This document shows positions 9,511 through 18,730 of a stretch of DNA of 40,230 nt, in pieces (the first letter of the stretch is position 1; the number at the start of each line of letters is the position of its first letter). The position numbers and the translations under genes are program-made. A model generated the notes under the pieces. That model saw only the letters and a program-made list of their open reading frames with translations, did no database searches and was not told the DNA's origin. The DNA lies in NCBI GenBank assembly GCA_026398515.1, contig JAPLSS010000446.1, positions 1 through 40,230 on the forward strand, written 5' to 3'. The stretch is from Candidatus Sumerlaeota bacterium. Its GTDB lineage: Bacteria > Sumerlaeota > Sumerlaeia > JAPLSS01.

Positions 9511-10007
9511 TGCCTCTTGCGCGGGGTGACACTTTCAAATCCGATCCCAAGTCTGTCGACGGAGAGAGACACTTGTGGATTATCGTGTTTGATCCACTGG
9601 TGAATGGGAATAAGACTCTGGCGTTAAACATCTCAACTTTCGACAATATGACGTGCCTTGATGACAGTTGCGTCCTAGATCCGTCCGAGTTTGCCCCCCA
9701 CCCGGAATTCGACCGCAAAAGTTACGTGAGATACGACAAAGCCATGTACGGCTCAGCCGATGGGGTTGAAGCCAACATCATATGCGGGGTGCTGATCCGG
9801 CATCCTGCTTTCGATCAAAAGGCCATACCATTGATCTTGGAGGGTGCGCTCAGGTCTAAGTATCTTAGAAGAGACCTTCGCCCGTTAATTCAAGATGAAC
9901 TGAAACGCATTCGAGCCGCGTCACATCCGCCACGTGTTACTCCGCCACATGACCGCCCAGACCAGCCCGCGCGCCGCCAGAACCGTGAGGGACCGGACGG
10001 CCCATGA
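9510..10007 (+). CDS. Putative toxin partner of the Panacea-domain protein (possibly PemK/MazF-like beta-barrel)
   Basis: Overlaps the upstream stop codon (TAATG); N-terminus LARGDTFKSDPKSVDGERHLWIIVFDP resembles PemK/MazF-like openings; DDSCVLDPSEF. Confidence 0.55.
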   Translation: MPLARGDTFKSDPKSVDGERHLWIIVFDPLVNGNKTLALNISTFDNMTCLDDSCVLDPSEFAPHPEFDRKSYVRYDKAMYGSADGVEANIICGVLIRHPAFDQKAIPLILEGALRSKYLRRDLRPLIQDELKRIRAASHPPRVTPPHDRPDQPARRQNREGPDGP

Positions 10008-10033
10008 GTCGGGTCAGGCTGTGATCGTCGATC

Positions 10034-10702
10034 CTATGCGCCCTGGACGCGCTCTGCATAGGCCCTCATCGTCTTCTCGCCCTGTTCCTTCTTCCAAGTC
10101 GCAATGGCCCAAGACCAGAAGCCCCACTCCCGATCCGCAAGCCAATCGGCGCCCAGCTCTTCCCTATCCTCGGCGTAGGCGGCCAGCCGCTCTTTGTCTG
10201 ACGCCGCCGCCAGCGCCGGCGCCTGATAGTCGGGTATCCGCGCCTGCAACTCAGGATGCTGAATTTTGAGAAGACAGTGCGCCAACTCGTGGCCGATGGT
10301 GCGCAGGGCCACGGGGACGGGGATCTCCAGTAGGGCTTCGCAAAATCGCATCCGCCGATCACCCGCCTCAGCTAAGGAAAACCAATCCCGCCCTTCCCAC
10401 GTCGGCGCCAGCTCAATCCACGGAATCAGCGGCCCGACCTTTTTCATCTGGGCGCGCATCTCCGGCGATTCTTCCCTTTCCGAGGAGACTTGCAGCCTGC
10501 GCCAGTGATCTTGAATCTCGCTCACTGCGGACCTATGGAATTTCGTCGGCCCGCGCGGGATCTTGCCCAAAGCCTCAAGCCACAGGCGCGCGAACCGCCG
10601 GCCCTTCTCGCGGTCATGGAAGCGCAACGTGGCGTATCCTAAAATCAGCGGGATCTCATAGTTGCGCAATTCGTCGAGAGGCAATCTTGTTAAGTCGAGC
10701 AT
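10034..10702 (-). CDS. Putative zinc metallopeptidase-like protein (HExxH; ImmA/IrrE-like?)
   Basis: TIGHELAHCLLKIQHPEL plus downstream EELGADWLADREWG as a possible third-ligand helix; operonic spacing with 10704..11657. Confidence 0.45.
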   Translation of the reverse strand: MLDLTRLPLDELRNYEIPLILGYATLRFHDREKGRRFARLWLEALGKIPRGPTKFHRSAVSEIQDHWRRLQVSSEREESPEMRAQMKKVGPLIPWIELAPTWEGRDWFSLAEAGDRRMRFCEALLEIPVPVALRTIGHELAHCLLKIQHPELQARIPDYQAPALAAASDKERLAAYAEDREELGADWLADREWGFWSWAIATWKKEQGEKTMRAYAERVQGA

Positions 10703-10703
10703 G

Positions 10704-11657
10704 TCACCCTCCAGGGATTACGGCGTCAGGATTCTTTTTCCAATCGTCCGTATACCGGGTGATTGTTTCAGCAATGGCTTTCACCTGTTCCCAATCGGGC
10801 CGAATATGTACCCCGAAAATTCGATTCCCGGCGAAGAGTGAGTAATCCCAACGGAAATCGAACGTGGCGACATAGCTTCCATTCCAATAGCCCGTAGCCA
10901 TTGCAATGTGTTCCTTGGCAGAGGCGAGATAGTTTGTGCCCGCCGCCAAGTCGCCGAATGCAGGAATCAGGATCAATTTCTCTCCCGTGTAACCGGGATT
11001 GGCGCAGACCCATTGAATGATTTCAGTAAGGTCCGCCGTCCCTCTTTCATAGTGGACGCCGTTGACTACAACGTCCACGAGAGTGATTTCGAGGCCGATT
11101 CCCGCCGGCCGAATTGTAACAAGGGCTGGAATCGTGGCGTCAGCCAAGGCCCAGAATGCGCTGACTTTGACGTGGGTCTGATAACCGGGTATTGTGGATT
11201 CCTGAAGCTCGCCCAAGACCGTCCATCGGCGCTCGTCTGTTCTAATAGCATTCGTCAACTCGAAAGATGCAACCGCGCAATCGACTTCCAAAGCGTTCCA
11301 ACCGCCGGGGGGCGTCACTTCCCAGCCTTGAAGGAAGCATGTATAGAACCAAGTCGGATTGACTGTCAGGTCATCGGCGGGTCCGCAGCCGTCCTTGTAA
11401 CTATCCGGCGGCGTCTCTTCAACAAACCAGCCAGCCGTGCCAGTTCCTTCATAGGCCGTTCCCTCAAAAGGGTCTTTCAAGACCAGATCGTCCCGCGTGA
11501 AGTTCTTTGGCACGTCTTCCACAAGAGGAATCTTTACTTGGACATCCGCCGGTTTCCAATAGGGATAGCTTGCTCCGTAGGCTTCTCTCGAATACACGGA
11601 CAACAAGAGATTATATGCACTAACTAATTGCCCCACTGCGATCCATGCCATTGTCAT
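10704..11657 (-). CDS. Hypothetical protein of mobile element
   Basis: Complete 317-aa ORF; 4-bp-type overlap with 11654..12253; no recognised motif. Confidence 0.7.
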   Translation of the reverse strand: MTMAWIAVGQLVSAYNLLLSVYSREAYGASYPYWKPADVQVKIPLVEDVPKNFTRDDLVLKDPFEGTAYEGTGTAGWFVEETPPDSYKDGCGPADDLTVNPTWFYTCFLQGWEVTPPGGWNALEVDCAVASFELTNAIRTDERRWTVLGELQESTIPGYQTHVKVSAFWALADATIPALVTIRPAGIGLEITLVDVVVNGVHYERGTADLTEIIQWVCANPGYTGEKLILIPAFGDLAAGTNYLASAKEHIAMATGYWNGSYVATFDFRWDYSLFAGNRIFGVHIRPDWEQVKAIAETITRYTDDWKKNPDAVIPGG

Positions 11658-12253
11658 GCCTCCAAAGAGATAGTTTCCACGCCTGGCGCAACAAGTTCGT
11701 GGCCCAACGTGTCATATACGCGGACGCCTGTATAATGCTCCGCTTTCGGTTTTGTCAGATCCGCAATCGCCAAGGATACGCCCGGCGGCAAGAGCGGGCG
11801 CAGTTGCTTGCACATTCCGCTGAGAAACTTCTCGAATAACCCTTCCACGCGGCGGGCCATTCGTTCGGCGTCATAGCACCATAGAACTTTGATGGACGTT
11901 CTTACTTCGATTGCTTCAAGTGAACCAAGGATACTTTGAGGATAGGCCCGACTCTTGTACTGTCCCATTTCAATCTGGCAAACCTCGCCCTCTATCACAA
12001 GGAAAGCTCTCTCGAATCGGCATAGTCCTTGAATCTCGCGAAAGAACCGTTCTCTTCCACTCGTCAATGAGCTAACCAAGTCCGCAATGGTCTTTCGCTC
12101 AATCGTGATTCGAGGATTTTCCCACGAGCCAAAGCCCTTTAGTGAGTAGTCGCCCACAGGCAAGCCAACCACTTCCACGGGATACTTAGTGATCGGAAGT
12201 GGTTGTTGTTCCCTGCTATCTTGCAAGACGGTGACGGCCAGCGGGATCTTCAT
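11654..12253 (-). CDS. ERCC4/XPF-type nuclease domain protein
   Basis: DSREQQPLP...VVGLPVGDYSLKGF...ITIERKTIADLVSSL: GDY...ERKxxxD nuclease signature. Confidence 0.85.
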   Translation of the reverse strand: MKIPLAVTVLQDSREQQPLPITKYPVEVVGLPVGDYSLKGFGSWENPRITIERKTIADLVSSLTSGRERFFREIQGLCRFERAFLVIEGEVCQIEMGQYKSRAYPQSILGSLEAIEVRTSIKVLWCYDAERMARRVEGLFEKFLSGMCKQLRPLLPPGVSLAIADLTKPKAEHYTGVRVYDTLGHELVAPGVETISLEA

Positions 12254-12262
12254 ACGGCGTCC

Positions 12263-12469
12263 TTAGAAGGGCAAGTCGTTGCTTTCATCAGCCGGAGAAA
12301 GATGTTCCGAGAACGCCGCCGCCTCTTCTTCATTCCTTGGCCATCTGCATTTTTCATGGCAGACCGGATCGGCTGTCCTGTGGTCACACGTACGCTCGTC
12401 TACGTGCTCGCATCCGTGACAAATGCCGATACTCCGAATATCGTTTTCTGTTTGAATAATGACGTGCAC
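12263..12469 (-). CDS. Small Cys/His-rich protein (possible zinc finger)
   Basis: 68 aa: CHGCEHVDERTCDHRTADPVCHEKCRWPRN; tightly upstream of the ERCC4 gene. Confidence 0.5.
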   Translation of the reverse strand: MHVIIQTENDIRSIGICHGCEHVDERTCDHRTADPVCHEKCRWPRNEEEAAAFSEHLSPADESNDLPF

Positions 12470-12502
12470 GATAGACTCCTTCTCGCTTTTGGTTTTGCTG
12501 AT

Positions 12503-12733
12503 TCAGAGTGTTCGCACTTCCACGCCTTGCTCAGTCCAGACGTGGACCTTTTCGAGAAATTGCCGACGTTCGCGCGGTTGCGCCCGCTTCTCTGTCGACG
12601 GGCGAGAGATGCCGGTCACACGGCGTGGCCTTGGCTTTGGCTCCGGCCTCGACTTAATTGGCTCCGACTTCGGTCCGCGACGCGGCCCGGCCAAAGTCCT
12701 GCGCCAATGTTGGAATGTTAGTGATCTTCCCAT
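12503..12733 (-). CDS. Small highly basic hypothetical protein
   Basis: MGRSLTFQHWRRTLAGPRRGPKSEPIKSRPEPKPRPRR...; fills the gap between adjacent operon genes; RBS not convincing. Confidence 0.3.
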   Translation of the reverse strand: MGRSLTFQHWRRTLAGPRRGPKSEPIKSRPEPKPRPRRVTGISRPSTEKRAQPRERRQFLEKVHVWTEQGVEVRTL

Positions 12734-12819
12734 GGGGCGGTCTTTGAAGTTACTCCTGAAAGATCCCCCAGGCCGCCGGACGAATCGAACGGCCCAGGGG
12801 CTTTCCCTGCAAGGGACAT

Positions 12820-13602
12820 TTAGAGAAGTCCCTGGAGACGCATTGTAACCATCGTGAGTGACAAACAAACACGAACTTCCTCTTTACTCCGTGGACACGC
12901 ATGCATGCATCTCTTCATCACCTCGGCAGACAGGCCGCGTTCGGTCGCTTCCGAAATGATATATTCTAAAATTTCAGTCTCATTCGGGCCAGATGATTTC
13001 GCTTCGCCCGCCGCCGCCTCGCCGCCAAAAGTCGCACTCAACAAACCGCCGGGGTTTGCGGCTGGCACGCTAACAACATCGCAAGCAAACAACACCTTCA
13101 AACGTACGTGGCGGAAGTTTGAAGTGTTCGCAGGGTCGGGGCTTACAAAACCTTTGGCTCCAACGTGCTCCATCAAGAATTGGTTTTCGTCCGTCGGGGA
13201 TCGGTCAAATACTATGGACAAACCGAACAGTTCCGGCGCTTCTTCCGCGAGTGCCAACACAAAATCAGTCAAGTTTCCACCGGGCGCGGATCGGGCTGTT
13301 TTCAAGAGTTCCAAATCGCCGATGGTCCTATTATCTCGCCTGCGAAATCTGACGAGTTTGCCAATGGTTTTTGCGGCGCCCTCATTTGCAGCGGGATGAT
13401 CCAGCCGGGACACAATACCGTTTGGTGCAGCATTGCCTAGTTGTTCAACGGAATTCAGTGTGGTTTCATCGATCCAAAGTTTATGGCCGAGTAGTTCGCC
13501 GGTCGTCATAATACTCACGCCGGAAATTCGAAGATGCTGCCGATCCACCCGGAGATCGGATGCGATACCGACAGCTAGGGTGACTACATTGCTCTTGTTC
13601 AT
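12820..13602 (-). CDS. Capsid/prohead protease-like phage protein
   Basis: SRLDHPAANEGAAKTIGKLVRFRRRDNRTIGDLELLKTARSAPGGNLTDFVLALAEEAPELFGLSIVF resembles phage prohead-protease-type proteins. Confidence 0.5.
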   Translation of the reverse strand: MNKSNVVTLAVGIASDLRVDRQHLRISGVSIMTTGELLGHKLWIDETTLNSVEQLGNAAPNGIVSRLDHPAANEGAAKTIGKLVRFRRRDNRTIGDLELLKTARSAPGGNLTDFVLALAEEAPELFGLSIVFDRSPTDENQFLMEHVGAKGFVSPDPANTSNFRHVRLKVLFACDVVSVPAANPGGLLSATFGGEAAAGEAKSSGPNETEILEYIISEATERGLSAEVMKRCMHACPRSKEEVRVCLSLTMVTMRLQGLL

Positions 13603-14471
13603 GCTAGAACCTCCTGTTCAATTTGAATCAGAGCCGGCGACCAATCGAGCCAGCTTCGGCTCGTGCTCGTCGGTGTGGCCGCGATGCCGTGCGCCTTCAA
13701 CTCGCCCAAAACGTAGGCCTTCCACCGCTGTGAGTCGGATGTGCCGGAGCTCACGCCGTCCATTTTGCGGACACCCTGAAGACTCAGCGTTTCGCTCTTG
13801 GCGATCTGCCCGGTGGCGCGCAACCAAGACACACCTCCATGAATACAAACCCGCTCGATGTGTTCCGCTTGCTCAGTCGCTTTCGTTTTCCGAGTGCGCC
13901 AGTCAGTTAAGATGCTTTGCCCGGCCGCGCGGTCAATCGTGGTAGCCGGATCGGTGAGCAACAACTCGAATTCGTCAGGACTGCCGGCGAAGAAGCACAA
14001 CGAAACGCGGTCTTCGAACCGCGCCAGATCCGCCTCGCGAAGGGCGTCGGCAATGCGTGTTTCGTATTCTTCTGCCTTTGCTTGAACTTCCGCGAGTCGG
14101 GCGCGGGCTTCTTCCAATGTCGGCTCAAGATTTTGGCACGCGCCACGAAATTGGTCGGCGTCAAATTCGAGCGCCGAGGGCCGAAGAGATAGTTCCGCAC
14201 AGACCGCCGCGCCATGACGCTTTGCCAGTTCGGAGAGAAGACTTCGTTGCACGTCAACCGCCGTGCGCGCTGCCATGACCGCTTGGCACCCTTTCGTGTT
14301 CTTCAATTCCCTGCCTTCCACGATGGCCGATGCAGCCGACACCCCGGCCTCTGCCAGCGCGGACTCCGCTTCGCTTTCGAGCCGATGGAGTTCTTCCAGG
14401 CCGCCAACGACCAGCCGCCCCAAGTGTTGGGCTTCAGCGGTTGCTACTTGATAACCCTCTGCCTCAGACAT
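13599..14471 (-). CDS. Hypothetical phage-like coiled-coil protein
   Basis: 290 aa, overlaps both neighbours by 4-8 bp; alanine/glutamate-rich helical N-terminal half. Confidence 0.6.
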   Translation of the reverse strand: MSEAEGYQVATAEAQHLGRLVVGGLEELHRLESEAESALAEAGVSAASAIVEGRELKNTKGCQAVMAARTAVDVQRSLLSELAKRHGAAVCAELSLRPSALEFDADQFRGACQNLEPTLEEARARLAEVQAKAEEYETRIADALREADLARFEDRVSLCFFAGSPDEFELLLTDPATTIDRAAGQSILTDWRTRKTKATEQAEHIERVCIHGGVSWLRATGQIAKSETLSLQGVRKMDGVSSGTSDSQRWKAYVLGELKAHGIAATPTSTSRSWLDWSPALIQIEQEVLA

Positions 14472-14688
14472 GATTTATCATCTCCTGTTTGGTTTCAACG
14501 CCGTCATGGGCGGCGTTGTCCTTCTCCGCGCTCGCGGGAGGCTTTTCTATCCACGCTGGGCCCCTGCCGGGCGCGGCGCTGTCGAAAATCACCTTCCCGG
14601 TGCCGTCCGTGATGACCTGCCTCAGCGGACGAGGCGTGGGGAACGGGCCATAGGTCTTCCGAACCGATGGTCTCAGCTTCTCTGCCAT
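14464..14688 (-). CDS. Small hypothetical protein
   Basis: 74 aa MAEKLRPSVRKTYGPFPTPRPLRQVITDGTGKVIFDS..., ATG at 14688 preceded by a GAGGAGA RBS; overlaps the next gene. Confidence 0.55.
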   Translation of the reverse strand: MAEKLRPSVRKTYGPFPTPRPLRQVITDGTGKVIFDSAAPGRGPAWIEKPPASAEKDNAAHDGVETKQEMINHV

Positions 14689-14962
14689 TTCATTTTCTCC
14701 TCTCAGATTCCCGGCGCAAAACGCCGTTGTTGCCATTCCCAAACCCCTGATTCCCGCCTGAACCGTGATTTCACGGTAGCAAGGGAAGGGGCAATTTGAG
14801 GTGAAATTCTCTGACGACGAAACATACGGACACGCCTCTTTCTTTGGGCTGGACAGGACCCGTCGATTTCTTGACGCTCGCCAATGCCTTGACGCTTCTG
14901 TGCATCGGTTTACCCACCCAGGGGGGTGCCCATTCGCTATGGAATATGCCGTCTTACCCGCG

Positions 14963-15361
14963 TCATCTTGTCGCACCCCGACGCGCCGATGTAGGTCGGC
15001 CATGACCTGTTCGACGATACCGCCAGCCTGAATCACATGACAGCGCCCTCCGTAGACTCTCGACCGCCACCGGCGGCGCGGGATGGCACCGCGAGCACAG
15101 ACGGCCTGATGGCAAGATCCAGAACGACGTCGACCCGCAGCACGAGCAAGGCGGCAAGGTGTGCATCCGGCCAACCAGATCCCGAATCGCTTCGGCCAAG
15201 CCAGCGTCAAGACAGGCCGATGGCCAGACGAAGATCCCGCCGTTGACCTCACAGAGCACACCGCCAGCGGCATAGACAGCGGCCACAGGATCTGACGCGG
15301 ACGGCGGCGATTGCACTTCCACGGCTTGCATCTGTCGCCTAATCGCTTCGAGAGCGTTCAT
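14963..15361 (-). CDS. Small zinc-ribbon-like hypothetical protein
   Basis: Contains PPCSCCGSTSFWILPSGRLCSRCHP (CxxC...CxxC). Confidence 0.55.
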   Translation of the reverse strand: MNALEAIRRQMQAVEVQSPPSASDPVAAVYAAGGVLCEVNGGIFVWPSACLDAGLAEAIRDLVGRMHTLPPCSCCGSTSFWILPSGRLCSRCHPAPPVAVESLRRALSCDSGWRYRRTGHGRPTSARRGATR

Positions 15362-15491
15362 CGCATCCTCCCCTTTGCTCCATGTCGGATATGACGCATA
15401 TGACGCGACTTTCGTACTTCCCTCTCACATATATATGTGCGCGCGTCCGGGGAGAAGTGTAGTGGCAGCGTCATATACGTCATATGCATCA

Positions 15492-17516
15492 TCATCGAAC
15501 CTCAACCCATACGCCGACAAAGCCCCGGATGACGCCGCCGGCAGCCGTACACCACCGGTCGGTTGCCACGCCCAGGCGCTGGAGCTCACGAGTCATGCGG
15601 TTACGGCTCATGGCCTCGTGCCCAGATTCGTTGCACCAAGCGCGGTAGTCGGTGTAGACCGTCTCCCCCGGAATACGCGCCCCAGGACGGTCGACCAGCC
15701 GCTCTTCGCGCCAGGCCTGAAGCGGGTTGCACTCCCGGCGATAGGCTTCGAGTTCGGCCTTGATCCGGTCGGACAGATCGAAGTGGCCACGGGCCGACAG
15801 GCGCCGTAGACCTTCGAGTGACCAATTCAAGATCCCGGGCAGCTCCGCCAGCAGTTTCTCGTCGAGATTCCGGTCTTGCTCTTGCTCGTCGAATTCGCGG
15901 GGAAAGCGAATCGGAATCAGCCGGCGCCAGACGCCATTTGACCGGTCGTTAATGTGCGGCGGGTTGTTCGTGGCAAAAACGAATCGGGCCACGTTCCGCA
16001 TAGTGAAGGGATCGCGGCCCTTACGCTCGACTTCTACGGTGTCGCCGGAAATCAGGGACTTGACCCAACCCTCATCGATATCGTGGGCGAGCTCCATTTC
16101 CGGCAAGACGTTCAACAGCTTCCCTTGTAATGCGGCTGTCGGAAACGTGCGGTCGCTGCGCAGGGCGGACAGGGCCACGCCAGCCACGTTCACCCGGCCT
16201 AGAAGGTTCTCCTGAATGCGTACCACGCGGCCCTTCCCGTTGCCGCCCTCGCCGATGTACACCACCGCCTTCTCTTGAGAAGAGTCGGGGATAAGCGAGT
16301 ATCCAAACCACTCTTGCAGCAGCTCTCGCGCGGCTGGATCATCGGGGAGCACTTCTATTAAGAACCTCTGAAAACGCGGATAGGTAGCTGTAGCGTCGTA
16401 TGTCACGGGGAGAAGGTTGCGGCAACGGAAACGCGGATCGTGCGCCAAGAGATCCGACATTGCGACATTGAGCATTCCGTTCTGGCAGGCAATCAGGATC
16501 GCGCCATCGGTCTGAGGTTCATCAAAGAACGCGCTGGATTGCCACGTCAGGTTTTCCAACAGCCGCATGGCGTCGGCGAGATTAGAGCGCCGCGCCGACG
16601 TCCCCGCCATCGTAATGGCCCGGCTCTCGAGCTGGTGCAGATCGCGTTCCACATAGACCCGGCCATCAAAATCCCAAAAGGCCCCCGTCGTGAAAATGAG
16701 ATAGGGATATTCATTACAAATTGCCTCAGCCACCCGGAGCGGGATGAGCTTCCCGGCCTCGTCGAACACATTCACCTCATATTGGCATGCGGACTTGGTG
16801 ATCCCGTCGAGATCCTTATCTGGCATAGGCGGGACGCACCGTGCGTTTGCAGCCGTCAGTCCCGCTCGAATTTCCAGCGCCTCCAAACCTTTAGAGCGGA
16901 GGGAGCACGCTAGACGAAACAATGTTTGACCCCGCCGCCCGTCAGGGATCTGGCCTTCAATCTTGAGCGGTGCCTTATGGCCATTGCTCTCCGCGCCCGC
17001 GCGCATTAGATCGGCCAACCATGCCGGCATGAGCGCCAGAGGCACGTCGGCGGGATGCTTCAGCCATTCGTACGATCGCCCGTTGGCGTGAATGCTCCCT
17101 GGCGCAACGATGGACCCCCGGTCGTTCTTAACATCCAGACCGGGGAGGAATTTCGTGTCGTTGTTGATGCCTGCCTGATAGTGGAAATAGTAATGCCGCC
17201 CACCGCCGCCCGTTCGCACCATCGGCGTCTCAGGGAGCGGCCCGTGCTTCGCTTCGAGCTCCGCCAGCGTGCGTTGTCCCTCTTCCCCGTCGATGTCGAG
17301 TATGGTGAGACCCGACACCGCGCCAGTGACAATCGCCGGATTCGCTGTAGGAAAATTCTGCCACCATCCCCGAATCATCTCCCGGTCGGTAGTGGCCACG
17401 TCGGGCCAATTATCAAGTATCCCACGTTTACCATTGACGGGGTGGACACAAAATCCCATTTCGGCGAGCGCCAAAGCATGATCACACTTCGGGTTTGTGG
17501 CCGTCAGGGTTTCCAT
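15492..17516 (-). CDS. Bifunctional PrimPol (AEP) primase-polymerase / D5-like SF3 helicase
   Basis: PrimPol motifs GLTILDIDGEEG and RTGGGGRHYYFHY; helicase Walker A GEGGNGKG, sensor RFVFATNNPPHINDRSNGVWRRLIPIRFP. Confidence 0.92.
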   Translation of the reverse strand: METLTATNPKCDHALALAEMGFCVHPVNGKRGILDNWPDVATTDREMIRGWWQNFPTANPAIVTGAVSGLTILDIDGEEGQRTLAELEAKHGPLPETPMVRTGGGGRHYYFHYQAGINNDTKFLPGLDVKNDRGSIVAPGSIHANGRSYEWLKHPADVPLALMPAWLADLMRAGAESNGHKAPLKIEGQIPDGRRGQTLFRLACSLRSKGLEALEIRAGLTAANARCVPPMPDKDLDGITKSACQYEVNVFDEAGKLIPLRVAEAICNEYPYLIFTTGAFWDFDGRVYVERDLHQLESRAITMAGTSARRSNLADAMRLLENLTWQSSAFFDEPQTDGAILIACQNGMLNVAMSDLLAHDPRFRCRNLLPVTYDATATYPRFQRFLIEVLPDDPAARELLQEWFGYSLIPDSSQEKAVVYIGEGGNGKGRVVRIQENLLGRVNVAGVALSALRSDRTFPTAALQGKLLNVLPEMELAHDIDEGWVKSLISGDTVEVERKGRDPFTMRNVARFVFATNNPPHINDRSNGVWRRLIPIRFPREFDEQEQDRNLDEKLLAELPGILNWSLEGLRRLSARGHFDLSDRIKAELEAYRRECNPLQAWREERLVDRPGARIPGETVYTDYRAWCNESGHEAMSRNRMTRELQRLGVATDRWCTAAGGVIRGFVGVWVEVR

Positions 17517-17518
17517 CG

Positions 17519-17731
17519 TCAGGCCCTCGCCGGCTGGTCGCTCGTGGACCGGCGCGCCCCGGCCTCGGCGTACTCTTCCAACTCATCTTGTTTATATCTG
17601 ACCGCGCCTTTGAACTTGTGATAAACAGGCCCGCCCCCGCGCGTCCTCCACGACTCCAACGTTGCCTTTGACAACCCAAGGAAGTTCGCGGCCTCCTTGG
17701 TTTTAACATAAGCTTGCAATGTATCCGACAT
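17519..17731 (-). CDS. Excisionase/AlpA-like helix-turn-helix protein
   Basis: 70 aa: VKTKEAANFLGLSKATLESWRTRGGGPVYHKFKGAVRYKQDELEEYAEAG. Confidence 0.88.
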   Translation of the reverse strand: MSDTLQAYVKTKEAANFLGLSKATLESWRTRGGGPVYHKFKGAVRYKQDELEEYAEAGARRSTSDQPARA

Positions 17732-17818
17732 CCTCCGCTCCTTTCATGGCGTGCTAGATAGACTATGCCGCAAGCGGTGGATGGTTGTCAAGCTATTTTT
17801 CAACCTAAGTTAGTATCA

Positions 17819-17844
17819 TTGAAATCGCGTTTAGCCCGTTTCAA
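17819..17844. promoter_or_regulatory. Candidate operator inverted repeat upstream of the HTH gene
   Basis: TTGAAA-N14-TTTCAA within the AT-richer gap between 17731 and 17887. Confidence 0.25.
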
Positions 17845-17886
17845 AGATACAAGCGCGATTCAAGAGAGGGCCGAGGGGAAAACGAC

Positions 17887-18603
17887 TTATCGTCGCGGGG
17901 ATTTGGAAATCAGTCTCTGGACTTCTGCGATGTCATCATGGATCGTCTTTTCAGTTGTCTCACATACGATTTCTTGGAGAACGAACGCGATAATCGCTTC
18001 GCGTTCCGCGGCGTCCTTGACATCGGCCACTTGGAGCGCGTCACTCATGGCGAAGTGAACGCAGTTCGCCGGATAAACCGACGTGGCACGGCCTGACGCG
18101 GCCCGTCTCTGGCCAATGGCCAAGATGAATCGTGATTTGAGCGAATGCAAAATCTCATGGCGCGCCTGGTGGGTCTTGAAAATGCCTCGCTCCTCGAATG
18201 CTCTCAGGAGATGGCCATATCGCTCCCCAATGAACACAGCCGCAAGCCGGCGCGTATCGGGGTCGGGAGGAATGCACGCGAGGGAAAGCCATGCGGAATC
18301 TGTATCCGCGTAGCGGGTCTTGTAGTAATCATAAACCGGCTGGAGGAGTTTCATTTCCCGCCGATACCCTTCCACCTGTTCCTTGGACAGGTCGTTGTCC
18401 CTTTTGGCGCCGCGACAGACGGCCAGAAGCATCAGGCAGTGCACCACTTCATCAGATAGGCATGATTTACTCGCTCGCCTCTGGATCTTCGCGCGAATCG
18501 TCGCCAATGCTTCGGCCTGACAATGGCCAGCAAGTCGTTCGGCAAAGAAGCCTTCGGGATGGTCTATCGGTTCTTGTTTAATTGTGATAAGGGTCTTCAC
18601 GGC
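17887..18603 (-). CDS. Hypothetical protein of mobile element
   Basis: ORF 17887..18621; a GTG start near VKTLITIKQEP is plausible; no recognised domain. Confidence 0.55.
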   Translation of the reverse strand, partial: AVKTLITIKQEPIDHPEGFFAERLAGHCQAEALATIRAKIQRRASKSCLSDEVVHCLMLLAVCRGAKRDNDLSKEQVEGYRREMKLLQPVYDYYKTRYADTDSAWLSLACIPPDPDTRRLAAVFIGERYGHLLRAFEERGIFKTHQARHEILHSLKSRFILAIGQRRAASGRATSVYPANCVHFAMSDALQVADVKDAAEREAIIAFVLQEIVCETTEKTIHDDIAEVQRLISKSPRR

Positions 18604-18730
18604 GCGCCTCCGCTTGCGCAATGTGTTCTCCGCTTTGGGGAAAAGGGGCGTGGCAAGTGCGGAGAGACTCGCCCCGGCGGGTTATAAAGCCGCCGGTCGC
18701 CCCCGATGGTTACACTACCGCTTTCGTGGC

